From Bacteroidota bacterium (GTDB lineage Bacteria > Bacteroidota > Bacteroidia > Bacteroidales > UBA4417), in NCBI GenBank assembly GCA_013376995.1, contig JACAAZ010000010.1, positions 1 to 64,000 on the forward strand: a DNA stretch of 64,000 bases. Direction: 5' to 3'. Numbering within the stretch: the stretch's first letter is position 1; every line of letters begins with the position of its first letter. This document shows positions 1 to 9,862 of this stretch, in pieces. The notes under the pieces were generated by a model. The model saw nothing but the letters and a program-made list of their open reading frames with translations, did not search any database and was not told the DNA's origin. The position numbers and the translations under genes were made by a program.

Positions 1-1
1 T

Positions 2-3000
2 GTCGCTCTTACCAGCCAGGCAACCATCACCATCAATCTTACCAATGTAAATGAAGCTCCGGTTATTGCTAACCAGACATTTACGGTTGCTGAAAACTCA
101 GTCAACGGAACTTCTGTAGGAACAGTAGTCGCCTCAGATCCGGATGCCGGCCAGATTCTCACCTATTCCATCTTCTCTGGTAATACCAGCGGGGCATTTG
201 CAATAAATACCACAACTGGAGTGCTGACTGTGGCGAACTCAGCAGTGCTTGATTTTGAGACCAATCCAACTTTTACCCTGGTTGTCAAGGTTCAGGATAA
301 TGGAACTGTCGCTCTTACCAGCCAGGCAACCATCACCATCAATCTTACCAATGTAAATGAAGCTCCGGTTATTGCTAACCAGACATTTACGGTTGCTGAA
401 AACTCAGTCAACGGAACTTCTGTTGGAACAGTAGTCGCCTCAGATCCGGATGCCGGACAGACATTACTGTTCTCCATAATTGCCGGTAACGTTGATAACG
501 CATTTACCATCAATGGCCTATCAGGTGCATTGACAGTTGCAAACTCCAATGCATTGGATTTCAGCGTTAATCCTGTATTTACAATAGAAATCAGGGTCAA
601 GGATAATGGATATGGGAACCTTTATACGGATGCGTGGGTAACTGTAAATATTTTGCAGGCTTCCAACCAAAATCCCGTTATTTCAAACCAGGCATTTTTG
701 ACCGATGAAAATTCAATAGCTGGAAGCAGCGTGGGCTTTGTTATCGCCAGCGATCCAGATCCCGGCCAAACATTATCATACTCTATTCTTTCAGGAAACA
801 ACGATGGAGCATTCAGCATCGATGCAAGTACAGGGGAATTAACAGTCGCCAACTCCTCCGCCCTTAATTTCGAAGTTAATCCTACTTTTTCTCTGACTGT
901 TAAAGTAGAGGATAATGCTACAATTTCACTATCAAACCAGGCCATTATTACGATTGTCCTAATGGATATTAACGAAACACCGGTAATAGTTAACCAGGAG
1001 TTCAGTATTGCTGAAAATGCGCCTTATGGAACTGTAATAGGCACAGTATCAGCTTCGGATCCTGATGAAGGACAACAGCTTACTTATTCCATTTTGATGG
1101 GAAATACAAACAACGCATTCGCCATCCAGCCTGCAACAGGCGAATTGAGCGTGATCAACAGCAATATGCTTGATTTTGAAACTAACAATACATTCACACT
1201 AATAGTCAATGTTAGTGACAATGGAGCCGATAGTTTAAGCAGCCAGGCTGGTGTTATCATCCACATTACCGACCTTAACGAGTCTCCGGTAATAACTAAC
1301 CAAACTTTCCAGGTTAACGAAAATGCCTCGAATGGAACTAACGTTGGAACAGTTGTAGCAACAGACCCTGATGCCGGCCAGTCCTTGAGTTTCAGCATAG
1401 AGTCAGGTAATACAGATAATGCCTTTTCTATTGATCAAAACACAGGTACACTGAGCGTAAATAATTCCAATGCTCTGAACTATCTAGTTAATCCTTCATT
1501 TGTTCTTATTGTTAGGGCTACTGATAATGGTACTGGAAACCTTTTTGCAGACGCTGAAGTAAGCATTGTAGTTTTACAATCTCTCAATCAACAGCCAATA
1601 ATTACTGATCAATCATTTACTATAACAGAAAATGAAGTAAATGGAACATCAATAGGTATTGTAGAAGCATCTGATCCCGATCCCGGCCAAAGTCTTACTT
1701 ATAGTATCCTGTCAGGAAATACCGGATCTGCATTTGAAATAAATCCAACTACTGGAGAACTGACAGTTTCAAACTCATCTCAACTTGACTTTGAGTCACA
1801 TCCGGTCTTCCACCTGGAAATAGAAGTTCAGGACAATGGAACCGGTAATCTCAGCAACCAGGCTGTGATACAGGTCAACTTACTCGATGTAAATGAATAT
1901 CCAATGATCAGTGAGCAACTTTTCAGCGTGGAAGAAAACTCTGCTGCAGGAACATTGGTTGGTACGGTGCAGGCTTCTGACCCTGATCAGGGCCAACATT
2001 TAACATATTCCATTCTTGCAGGAAACACGTTTGATGCTTTTTCCATCGATTCAAATACCGGTTCAATAACTATAGTTAATTCCCAGGCCATTGATTTCGA
2101 ACTGATCCCGTCGTTCGAACTAGTTGTGCAGGTAAAAGATGATGGACAAGGACAGTTGAGCAATTTCGCTTCAATAACTATTCAGGTGATCAACCTGAAT
2201 GAACCTCCCGCCATTTTCGACAAAGTTTATTATGTAGAAGAAAACTCGCCAACTGGCACTTATGTCGGGAATATCATGGCTGTAGATCCAGATCAGGGGC
2301 AAACAATTACTTATTCTATTGTATCAGGGAACCTGGGGAATGCCTTTGTCATCAATTCACATACAGGTGATATTCGAGTTGCCAATTCAGCAATGCTTGA
2401 TTATGAGACTCATCCAACTTTCAACATGATAGTTCAGGCACAGGATGATGGCCCCGGCACTCTCAGCGCCAGAGCCAAAGTGACTATCTCTTTATTAAAT
2501 GTCAATGAAACACCTTTCTTTGCAGACCAGGCATTCGATTTATCAAGTGATTCTCCAATGGGCGCATTTGTAGGAAAACTTTACGCCGCAGACCCAGATA
2601 GTGGCCAAAGGTTAAGTTATGCTATTACATCAGGAAATGGCGGGTCCTATTTCAGCATAAATCCTTCAAGGGGTATTCTAACACTTGCCGATACTGGTAT
2701 CTTGAACCAACCAGGACCTATATCTGTCTCCTTCACTGTAACAGTTACAGATAATGGAAATCCAGGCCTCTCAACTACAGCTGAAATTACAGTTCATGTT
2801 TCAGAAGGGACTATGTCAAAGATCGTTTACATTGATCCGGAAAATAGTGATGATAAGCTTGAGAATGGCACAGAACAGCATCCATTTAATTCATGGTTTG
2901 ATTTTACATTCACTGATGGGTATACATATCTTCAAAAGCGTGGCACTATTGCTTCAAATAGCAACAGCATCATTATTGACCATCGCAAGAACATCACCAT

Positions 3001-4399
3001 AGATGCTTATGGAAGTGGCCATATTCCTGTAATTTATACCTCTCTACCTGTTTCTATGCTTGATTTATATTATAGTGAGAACAGTATAGTCAGGAATGTT
3101 GAATTTACTTCAGATGGAAGTGCAAAATCATGTATAAGTTTGCTTGACAATGATTCTACCTCCAGGTCAGTGATAGACCAATGTCACCTGCAGGGTGCTT
3201 TGATTGGAATCAATGCCACTTTACCAGGAGCAGCTCTTGACTTAAGCAGCACTACCATAGATAACATGTTGCTGGATGGCATTTTTGCTACTGAGTTCAG
3301 CAGGATATCAGTGAATAACTGCAGTATAAGTAACATAAATCAAGGATGGAGTTCCAATCCTGTTTCCCAGGCAAATTGCATAGGTCTCATCTCGGAGAAC
3401 GGTATTGTCGAAATTAGCCATAACATTCTTGATCATTCTTCGACCGGGAATGGATCTTGCGTCACCATGATCGGAAAAGGAATTCATGGAACCATCACTC
3501 AAAATACGATAACAGGATCTGGCCTGGATGATAATAATGGAATAAGAATTAATTCGCAAACAGGCGAGGTATTGATTTCCTATAATTCTGTAGGACGTTG
3601 TCAAACAGGTATCAATGCTGTGGTCCGGAGAAGTTCTATATATTATAACCTCTTCAAAAATAATAATACAGCACTTGATATTCAAAAGAACAGTTCGGCA
3701 GTCATCAGCAATAATACATTTGTAGGTTCATCAGAATACTCTGTAAGAAGCCGTGCAAATTCCTCGGCAAGTTCAATTAACAACATCTTTTACCAGAATA
3801 CCGTTGGATCAAAGGTTTACAATTTCGAAGGCTCATTCGTATCAGACTACAACCTTTATAACATTGAAACCCCTGAATTCCTGAATGGTACAAGTCAACT
3901 TTCAATCTGGAAAGCTTCAACCAGCCAGGATTCGAATTCCGTGGTAGGCGATCCGGTATTTGCCAACTACGACGGTGGTGATTTCCGTTTACTTGAAGGT
4001 TCCAAGGCTATTAACAAAGGTTTGAATAACGGGCAGATAGTCGATTTCTATGGGAATGCGGTACCTCGTTTCGGCACAGCAGATATAGGATTTTATGAAT
4101 CGGATATTAACCCGGATGATTTACAAAAACCTGTAAACCCGCAGGACAGCACAATGGATATAGCAGTTACCGTTTATCCAAACCCGACCTCTGATAAAGT
4201 TTTCATTGATATGGAAAACCTGAATGAAAGGCCGGCAACTATCATGATTGTAGATGAAATAGGAAATACGATACTATCAACTCACAATGATGGGGAGAAA
4301 ACCGTGATGATAGACTTTATGAACAGGAGCAAAGGCACTTATTTTGCCGTAGTTTCCTGTGATCAAATGACGATTACAAAGAAAATCATTGTCTTGTAA
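2..4399 (+). CDS. Giant secreted cadherin-repeat protein with T9SS sorting domain (5' end outside window)
   Basis: The frame is open from base 2, so the gene starts upstream and only about 1,465 C-terminal residues are visible. Nine complete ~102-residue cadherin-like modules (47-2800) share the pattern P-V-I-x-N-Q-x-F, ENSxxGT, ASDPDxGQ, TGxLTVANS and a VNE linker. A region of about 400 residues (about 2810-4020), rich in short N/S/I strands, resembles a right-handed parallel beta-helix. The last ~80 residues begin with VYPNPTSDKVFI and end KKIIVL, the pattern of the T9SS type A C-terminal domain, which directs export across the outer membrane and surface attachment. The acidic DPD and DNG motifs suggest calcium binding. 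The likely role is a surface adhesin or matrix protein. The ligand is unknown. A terminator follows at 4423. Confidence 0.9.
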   Translation, partial: VALTSQATITINLTNVNEAPVIANQTFTVAENSVNGTSVGTVVASDPDAGQILTYSIFSGNTSGAFAINTTTGVLTVANSAVLDFETNPTFTLVVKVQDNGTVALTSQATITINLTNVNEAPVIANQTFTVAENSVNGTSVGTVVASDPDAGQTLLFSIIAGNVDNAFTINGLSGALTVANSNALDFSVNPVFTIEIRVKDNGYGNLYTDAWVTVNILQASNQNPVISNQAFLTDENSIAGSSVGFVIASDPDPGQTLSYSILSGNNDGAFSIDASTGELTVANSSALNFEVNPTFSLTVKVEDNATISLSNQAIITIVLMDINETPVIVNQEFSIAENAPYGTVIGTVSASDPDEGQQLTYSILMGNTNNAFAIQPATGELSVINSNMLDFETNNTFTLIVNVSDNGADSLSSQAGVIIHITDLNESPVITNQTFQVNENASNGTNVGTVVATDPDAGQSLSFSIESGNTDNAFSIDQNTGTLSVNNSNALNYLVNPSFVLIVRATDNGTGNLFADAEVSIVVLQSLNQQPIITDQSFTITENEVNGTSIGIVEASDPDPGQSLTYSILSGNTGSAFEINPTTGELTVSNSSQLDFESHPVFHLEIEVQDNGTGNLSNQAVIQVNLLDVNEYPMISEQLFSVEENSAAGTLVGTVQASDPDQGQHLTYSILAGNTFDAFSIDSNTGSITIVNSQAIDFELIPSFELVVQVKDDGQGQLSNFASITIQVINLNEPPAIFDKVYYVEENSPTGTYVGNIMAVDPDQGQTITYSIVSGNLGNAFVINSHTGDIRVANSAMLDYETHPTFNMIVQAQDDGPGTLSARAKVTISLLNVNETPFFADQAFDLSSDSPMGAFVGKLYAADPDSGQRLSYAITSGNGGSYFSINPSRGILTLADTGILNQPGPISVSFTVTVTDNGNPGLSTTAEITVHVSEGTMSKIVYIDPENSDDKLENGTEQHPFNSWFDFTFTDGYTYLQKRGTIASNSNSIIIDHRKNITIDAYGSGHIPVIYTSLPVSMLDLYYSENSIVRNVEFTSDGSAKSCISLLDNDSTSRSVIDQCHLQGALIGINATLPGAALDLSSTTIDNMLLDGIFATEFSRISVNNCSISNINQGWSSNPVSQANCIGLISENGIVEISHNILDHSSTGNGSCVTMIGKGIHGTITQNTITGSGLDDNNGIRINSQTGEVLISYNSVGRCQTGINAVVRRSSIYYNLFKNNNTALDIQKNSSAVISNNTFVGSSEYSVRSRANSSASSINNIFYQNTVGSKVYNFEGSFVSDYNLYNIETPEFLNGTSQLSIWKASTSQDSNSVVGDPVFANYDGGDFRLLEGSKAINKGLNNGQIVDFYGNAVPRFGTADIGFYESDINPDDLQKPVNPQDSTMDIAVTVYPNPTSDKVFIDMENLNERPATIMIVDEIGNTILSTHNDGEKTVMIDFMNRSKGTYFAVVSCDQMTITKKIIVL
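47..2800 (+). repeat. Array of nine cadherin-like modules of 306/309 bp
   Basis: Module boundaries, set at the VNE-type linker, fall at 47, 353, 659, 968, 1274, 1580, 1889, 2195 and 2501. Lengths are 306, 306, 309, 306, 306, 309, 306 and 306 bp, with a final module of about 300 bp. The tail of one more module occupies 2-46. The first halves of modules 1 and 2, with the preceding tails, are almost identical at the DNA level. Modules 2-4 and 5-7 form two copies of a larger three-module unit. Confidence 0.9.
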
Positions 4400-4422
4400 T
4401 TTTTTATCAAATCATCACATCG

Positions 4423-4449
4423 ACAAGCCGTCAACTTTTGATGGCTTGT
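4423..4449 (+). terminator. Probable terminator of the cadherin-repeat gene
   Basis: An 11-bp stem (ACAAGCCGTCA pairing with TGATGGCTTGT, one G-U pair) closes a 5-nt loop 24 nt after the stop codon. A modest T run (GTTTT) follows a few bases later. It separates the adhesin gene from the polysaccharide locus. Confidence 0.7.
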
Positions 4450-5030
4450 TGCGTTTTAATAAGGGCTTATTTTGAGGAAAAGAGATAATCCCAAATTCGG
4501 AATACAGCCCAATATTGTCCCAATTTGGCAACATTACTAAAAATGTAAAATTTATGCAGATTATTTATACTTTTGATCATGAAGTAAATAAACATCTTGG
4601 CACTATCTTAGTTACTGACTTTAGAGGAATTTATAATTCGTATGATTGAAAAGAGTTTCTTTCTGTTGAATGTACGATCACCCATAACTAGACTGTTAAA
4701 TTGAAGCTGGATTATCAGTTAGATAATCCATAGTCTTATTTTGTTGACCCTTAATTTCCAACAAGTAAGGAATCTATTCTCTGCAAGACTCACCAGGTCA
4801 TATTTGTTTAAACATGTGACTGAAAGGGCGAAGCTGTGAAATTTGGAAAAATAACCAAAAATATTAGCCCCTGCTACTTGGCATATTGTATGAGGAGCAG
4901 CCTACGACATGAATTCAAGTTTTAGCAGATAATTAAAGAGAAATTCTACTAAAAGCCTACTTATTCAATTAAAAACCCTGGAATAAATTTGAGCATATTA
5001 AATGCTTACAGCTAACTGAAAATATTTATC
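4450..5030 (+). other. Non-coding leader upstream of the polysaccharide locus
   Basis: No convincing gene lies in these 580 bases. Visible elements are a sequence TACTTTTG at 4568-4575, which fits the Bacteroidetes -7 consensus TAnnTTTG but has no clear TTG partner at -33, and a perfect 9-bp-arm palindrome at 4708-4730. The promoter of the downstream operon should be here. The length leaves room for a regulated leader, but no NusG-like UpxY antiterminator gene, as found at Bacteroides capsule loci, is seen in the window. Confidence 0.5.
4708..4730. promoter_or_regulatory. Perfect inverted repeat, operator-like
   Basis: TGGATTATC and GATAATCCA flank a 5-base spacer (AGTTA). No T run follows, so this is not an ordinary terminator. 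It lies about 300 bases before the first gene of the polysaccharide locus. It could be a binding site for a dimeric regulator or an RNA hairpin in a leader transcript. Confidence 0.4.
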
Positions 5031-5837
5031 ATGAGAATCCATTTAAAAAAAACTGCTTTTTGGCTTCTGCTATCTGTTTCAATGATTCTGTATTCTTGTG
5101 TTTCTCAAAAAAACCTGGAATATTTACAGGATTCAAATACAACAATCAGAGAATTTAAAGAAGCTGATGTCTCAGATTACAAACTGCGACCTAATGATGA
5201 GTTGTATATCCAGATCTCAAGCCAGGATGAAGCAGCTGCAAACGTTTTCTCTGCGACCATGTCGCAATCAACGATGGGTATTGGTGGCATGCAACCTTAC
5301 GGTGCATCATTGGCTGCATACTCCATCGACAGGAATGGATATTTATTATTACCCCTGATTGGCAATCTGATGGTAAAAGACAAAACTACTTCTCAAGTAA
5401 GCTCAATGTTGACAGATTCATTGAAAAGTGTTCTTAACCAACCAAATGTTGTTGTCAAATTAGTGAACCGGTATGTAACGGTTTTGGGAGAAGTGCGCAT
5501 TCCCGGGCATGTACCTTATGCTCAGGAAAAATTTACAATTTTTGAAGCACTCGGGTTAGCCGGAGATTTCAGCCCACTTGCAAACCGGAATGAAGTTATA
5601 CTGGTAAGAAATGAAGAAGGAAAAAACATAAGAGTAACCCTGAATCTTTCCAAATCAGATATCCTGGCTTCTGAGTATTATTACCTTAGGCCTAATGACC
5701 TTGTGTATGTTAAACCGCTAAAGAAAAAAATGATGCGAATGCGGGATCCTCTAACCAATAATTTATTATCCAGCATTTCATTGGTCTTTTCCTTGGTATC
5801 AACAGCATTGTTAATTTACACAGTAGTTAAAAAATAA
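5031..5837 (+). CDS. wza: Wza-like outer-membrane polysaccharide export lipoprotein
   Basis: This 268-residue protein starts with a lipoprotein signal peptide whose lipobox is LYSC, with the lipid-modified cysteine at residue 23. A Poly_export-type domain follows (RPNDELYIQIS; later YSIDRNGYLLLPLIG), then an SLBB-like segment (VTVLGEVRIPGHVPY; YLRPNDLVYVKP). A hydrophobic segment close to the C-terminus (about 246-265) fits the amphipathic or transmembrane helix by which Wza-type octamers cross the outer membrane. The family forms the outer-membrane exit pore for Wzy-dependent or ABC-dependent polysaccharides. It is the first gene of the locus and lies 17 bases before the Wzc-like gene. Length is usual for short Bacteroidetes members. 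Confidence 0.93.
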   Translation: MRIHLKKTAFWLLLSVSMILYSCVSQKNLEYLQDSNTTIREFKEADVSDYKLRPNDELYIQISSQDEAAANVFSATMSQSTMGIGGMQPYGASLAAYSIDRNGYLLLPLIGNLMVKDKTTSQVSSMLTDSLKSVLNQPNVVVKLVNRYVTVLGEVRIPGHVPYAQEKFTIFEALGLAGDFSPLANRNEVILVRNEEGKNIRVTLNLSKSDILASEYYYLRPNDLVYVKPLKKKMMRMRDPLTNNLLSSISLVFSLVSTALLIYTVVKK

Positions 5838-5854
5838 TTCAATTTCAGGCAAAA

Positions 5855-8209
5855 ATGTCTACACAACCCAATTTACAATTACAACAAGACAATGACTTTA
5901 AGAAGATAGCGGAGCTAGTGCTCAGGAACTATATTTTCTTTCTTTCGAGCCTAATATTAGCATTGGGCCTTGCTTTTGTATTGAATATCTCTACAGTTCC
6001 AGTTTATCAAATAACGTCAAGTGTTTTAATCAAAGAGGATTCCAAACAAGGTGGTGGCGGTATGAATGATTTTTTGAACAGTAGCTTGTTTGGTAAAAAT
6101 CAGAACTTCGAAAATGAATTATGGACCCTTCAGTCAACACCTGTTATTGAGCAAACAATCAAGAACCTTGATCTCTCTGTAAGCTATTTTCGGAAAGAGC
6201 GGTTCATGGAAATTGATGCATATAAGGAGGTTCCTTTCAAAGTTCTCTATTCTAAAGATCATTTACAGCCGCTGAATGTCAGATTTAATGTCACATTCCA
6301 GTCACCCAATAAATTTACTCTTGAATCCCAGGGTGAAAACATACCTCTATACATTTATAGCAAGAACGAATATGTGCGGCATAAGGATAACTGGGCTTTT
6401 CAATGGAATGGTACCATCGGTAAACTGATTGAGACAAAAGATCTCTCCTTCATGATTGAACTGGATAGCACCATAGATTTTAGCAGGGAGAATTATTCGA
6501 AATTCAGTTTTGAATTTATTGATGAGAACTCTCTCATTGGTGTATATAAAAATAAATTCTCATTCAATATAATAGACAAAAAGGCGACTGTCATTGAGAT
6601 TAGTGCTTTGTCAGAGTCTACTCAAAAGGGAATAGACCTCGTTAATGAACTCATGAATGTTTATTCAACGGAAAATCTTAACCGCAAAAATCATATTGCC
6701 AGTATAACCATTGACTATATTGAAAAACAACTTGGTGAAATTTCAGACTCATTAAATCTCACTGAAGAAAATCTTCAGCGTTTCCGCTCAAGCAATCAAC
6801 TTCTTGACGTAGCTCAACAGGCAACCGGGATAACAAATCAGTATCGTGATCTGCAAAATCAATTAGCAGAAATTGTTTCCAAGAAACGATATTATGATTA
6901 TGTTTCAGATTATATAACTAAAAATGATGATTTCTCTAATATGATTCCTACAGCATCTATGGGAATCAATGACCCGATCTTGAATAACCTGATGCTTGAA
7001 TTAACTACGGCACAGGCTCAACATTCAAATTTATTGGAAAATAAGCAGGAGAAAAATCCTCTAGTCAAAAAATTGGAGATTCAGATAGCCAACATCCGAA
7101 AAACCATCATTGAAAATATTTCTGCAGTACGTCAAACTACAAATATTTCGATCGATGAGTTGAATAAACGTATAAATAAAATCGCGGGCCAAATCAGTAA
7201 TCTTCCTAAAACCCAGAGGGAACTTGGTGGTATTGAACGTAAGTATCGCTTGAATGATGCTATTTACAACTATTTACTTGAAAAACGTGCGGAAGCCAAA
7301 ATCACGAAAGCATCCAATTTGCCGGATGATGTGATTCTTGAACCAGCCATGACTACAGGTAAAATATCGCCAAACACCAAAAAGAATTATATTCTTGCGT
7401 TTATCCTTGGGTTAGGAATTCCATTCGGCTTTTTCATTTTGAAAAGCACTTTAAATGATAAACTTGTAGCTACTGACAACATCGAACAACTTACTGATGT
7501 TCCGGTAGCAGGCAAAATCATTCACAATACCAAGAAAACCAGGAATGTAATGTTCGAATTCCCAAAATCATCAATAGCTGAGTCATTCCGGGCGCTTCGA
7601 ACTAATCTCGAATTTTATTTAAAAGGTGGAAATGCTCGAAAAGTAATACTCGTAACCTCATGTATTGAAGGAGAAGGGAAATCGTTTAATGCCTTGAATA
7701 TCGCAATGAGTTACGCGCAGTTGGGTCGAAAAACCATATTACTTGATTGCGACTTGAGGAAAGTAACCAGTTACTTTAATCAAGAGAATGAACTTATCGA
7801 TGGTATCAGTTCCTATCTAATCGAAAAGAGCTCACTTAATAAAATAATCATGCATTCCCCGCATGATAAACTGGATTATATCAATTCCGGTCCGGTGCCT
7901 CCAAACCCTTCAGAATTACTGGCACTTGATCGAACAAAGGAACTGATATTCGAACTCAGGGATCAATATGATTATATCATTATTGATACTCCTCCATTAG
8001 CCCAGGTTACTGATGGATATCTGCTGATAGATTATGCCGACATTAAAGTAATTGTTGCCCGATACAATTATTCCAAGAAAAAGATTTGTTCGCTTATATT
8101 GAGGGACCTGAAGAAAAAGAAAATTGAAAATATTTGTATTGTATTGAATGACAATCGCATAAACATGGAACAATATGGATATGGGTATGGGTACAATAAG
8201 AATCAGTAA
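5855..8209 (+). CDS. wzc: Wzc-like polysaccharide co-polymerase / tyrosine autokinase
   Basis: The 784-residue inner-membrane protein has the Wzc layout. A Wzz domain with a first membrane helix (about 28-48) leads into a long periplasmic region with coiled-coil segments (about 285-480). A second membrane helix lies at about 513-532, followed by a cytoplasmic BY-kinase domain. Walker A is GEGKS at 606-610, Walker A' is ILLDCDLR near 629-636, and Walker B is IIIDTPP near 709-715. The last residues contain YGYGYGY, a tyrosine cluster of the type that is autophosphorylated. The family controls chain length and couples synthesis to the Wza pore. No cognate tyrosine phosphatase (Wzb) is seen in the window. 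Confidence 0.95.
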   Translation: MSTQPNLQLQQDNDFKKIAELVLRNYIFFLSSLILALGLAFVLNISTVPVYQITSSVLIKEDSKQGGGGMNDFLNSSLFGKNQNFENELWTLQSTPVIEQTIKNLDLSVSYFRKERFMEIDAYKEVPFKVLYSKDHLQPLNVRFNVTFQSPNKFTLESQGENIPLYIYSKNEYVRHKDNWAFQWNGTIGKLIETKDLSFMIELDSTIDFSRENYSKFSFEFIDENSLIGVYKNKFSFNIIDKKATVIEISALSESTQKGIDLVNELMNVYSTENLNRKNHIASITIDYIEKQLGEISDSLNLTEENLQRFRSSNQLLDVAQQATGITNQYRDLQNQLAEIVSKKRYYDYVSDYITKNDDFSNMIPTASMGINDPILNNLMLELTTAQAQHSNLLENKQEKNPLVKKLEIQIANIRKTIIENISAVRQTTNISIDELNKRINKIAGQISNLPKTQRELGGIERKYRLNDAIYNYLLEKRAEAKITKASNLPDDVILEPAMTTGKISPNTKKNYILAFILGLGIPFGFFILKSTLNDKLVATDNIEQLTDVPVAGKIIHNTKKTRNVMFEFPKSSIAESFRALRTNLEFYLKGGNARKVILVTSCIEGEGKSFNALNIAMSYAQLGRKTILLDCDLRKVTSYFNQENELIDGISSYLIEKSSLNKIIMHSPHDKLDYINSGPVPPNPSELLALDRTKELIFELRDQYDYIIIDTPPLAQVTDGYLLIDYADIKVIVARYNYSKKKICSLILRDLKKKKIENICIVLNDNRINMEQYGYGYGYNKNQ

Positions 8210-8238
8210 ACTAAAAATTAATTCCTGACATTAAATTA

Positions 8239-9618
8239 ATGGCAAATCTAAGATCAGCAGTTATTGATCTGTTCAAAAAATATTTCACCCAAGGGCATGA
8301 GAGAAGTGTTAAAGCTAAGAAAAACATATTCTTTTCCTTCTTCATTAAGGGGATTAGTATAGCAATCAGCCTGGTACTTGTACCATTGACTATCAACTAC
8401 GTCAATCCTACCAGGTATGGTATATGGCTGACACTTAGCTCAATTGTTGGATGGTTTAGTTTTTTTGATATTGGATTAACCCAGGGATTGCGCAACAAGT
8501 TCGCAGAAGCAAAAGCCAAGGGAGATTATGAGACTGCGCAGGTATACGTAAGCACCACATACGCTGTGCTTACTATTATCTTTATTCTTGTGTGGTTAAT
8601 CTTTCTGGTGGTGAATCAATTTCTTGACTGGTCTAAAATATTGAATATTTCACCTAGCATGAGACCAGAAGTTACAATTTTGGCTGTGATGATATTTACC
8701 TATTTCTGTATAAATTTTGTTCTCAGAATAATCACAACATTAATTGTAGCCGACCAGCAACCTGCAAAATCAACACTTATAGATGTTTTAGGGCAGGTCC
8801 TAACCCTGCTGTTGATCTTTATTTTAGTAAAAACAACAAAAGGCTCGCTTACCTTATTGGGGATAGTTTTATGTGTCTCACCCATAATAACCATTACTGT
8901 TGCCAATATAATATTCTTTAAAAGAGAGTTTGCACGATTTCGCCCCATGATCTCTAAGATCAAGTTTAAGTATGCAAAAGATCTTTTCAATTTAGGTGTT
9001 ATCTTTTTCGTAATCCAGGTTACCTCGATTATACAGTATCAGACAGCCAATATTATCATTGCACAGAATTACGGAGTAAAGGAGGTTACCTCATACAATA
9101 TTGTCTACAAGTATTTTGGAGTATTATTGATGGTAAGTACAATCTTTCTGGCACCTTTCTGGTCGGCATCCACAGAAGCATATTTCAAAGACGAAATCCA
9201 ATGGATTAAAAATGGAATTAAGAAATACAACCAGTTAAATATTGTACTCGTACTTGGAAGTATTATTATGCTTGCACTATCAGGAATTGTATATCGTCTC
9301 TGGCTTGGCAAAGGGACTGTGGATATTGGATTTACCCTTTCATTCTGGGGATTTGTCTATTTTAACGTAATAATATTCGGATCAAAATATGTTTATTTTC
9401 TGAATGGAATCAATGCTTTGAGAATACAGTTCATATCCAGTCTTATAAGCCCATTCCTTTATGTAGCTGTCGCCCTGATATTGATTAAGTTCTACCATCT
9501 TGGGATGTATTCTATTTTTATTGCTTCCATAATCGCTAATGTTAATGCAATAGTATTAGCACCAATTCAGTATTATCAAATAATAAACAGGAATAAAAAG
9601 GGAATCTGGATACGATGA
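8239..9618 (+). CDS. wzx: Wzx-like polysaccharide flippase (MOP superfamily)
   Basis: This 459-residue protein is mostly hydrophobic, with about 12-14 predicted membrane helices. Its N-terminal part (KGISIAISLVLVPL, then NPTRYGIWLTLSSIVGWFSFFDIGLTQGLRNK) is typical of Wzx/RfbX flippases, which move undecaprenyl-diphosphate-linked repeat units across the inner membrane. It follows the Wzc-like gene by 29 bases and precedes a Wzy-like polymerase, the expected order in a Wzy-dependent locus. The 244 bases after it hold no gene I can support. Confidence 0.9.
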   Translation: MANLRSAVIDLFKKYFTQGHERSVKAKKNIFFSFFIKGISIAISLVLVPLTINYVNPTRYGIWLTLSSIVGWFSFFDIGLTQGLRNKFAEAKAKGDYETAQVYVSTTYAVLTIIFILVWLIFLVVNQFLDWSKILNISPSMRPEVTILAVMIFTYFCINFVLRIITTLIVADQQPAKSTLIDVLGQVLTLLLIFILVKTTKGSLTLLGIVLCVSPIITITVANIIFFKREFARFRPMISKIKFKYAKDLFNLGVIFFVIQVTSIIQYQTANIIIAQNYGVKEVTSYNIVYKYFGVLLMVSTIFLAPFWSASTEAYFKDEIQWIKNGIKKYNQLNIVLVLGSIIMLALSGIVYRLWLGKGTVDIGFTLSFWGFVYFNVIIFGSKYVYFLNGINALRIQFISSLISPFLYVAVALILIKFYHLGMYSIFIASIIANVNAIVLAPIQYYQIINRNKKGIWIR

Positions 9619-9862
9619 CTTTGACAAGTTGGCTGAAAGCGGCAGATAATACTGAATTGAGTGATATTTTGGATAGCCGTTCAGGTTGTTTGCAGCAACT
9701 CTAAAAGCGCAGTGGATTTATCTCAATTTGTCCATAACTCCATTATTCATTAGATATAATAATCATCTCCTTTTCTGCATTTTCAGAATAGCAGATAGTT
9801 GGAGAGGATATGAACTCATATTGGGCAACAGGAAATAGCCATCAAGAGAATTAATCATTTAC

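Noticed and set aside
3308-3685. 125-residue open frame on the - strand
   Set aside because: It is antisense to the beta-helix-like part of the cadherin-repeat protein, with no motif of its own.
4568-4575. TACTTTTG as the certain promoter of the polysaccharide locus
   Set aside because: It fits the -7 consensus, but there is no TTG at the -33 distance and it lies 450 bases before the first gene, so I only mention it in the leader description.
9619-9862. 244-base gap after the flippase gene as a decayed gene
   Set aside because: No frame gives a recognisable protein piece; only short open stretches are seen.
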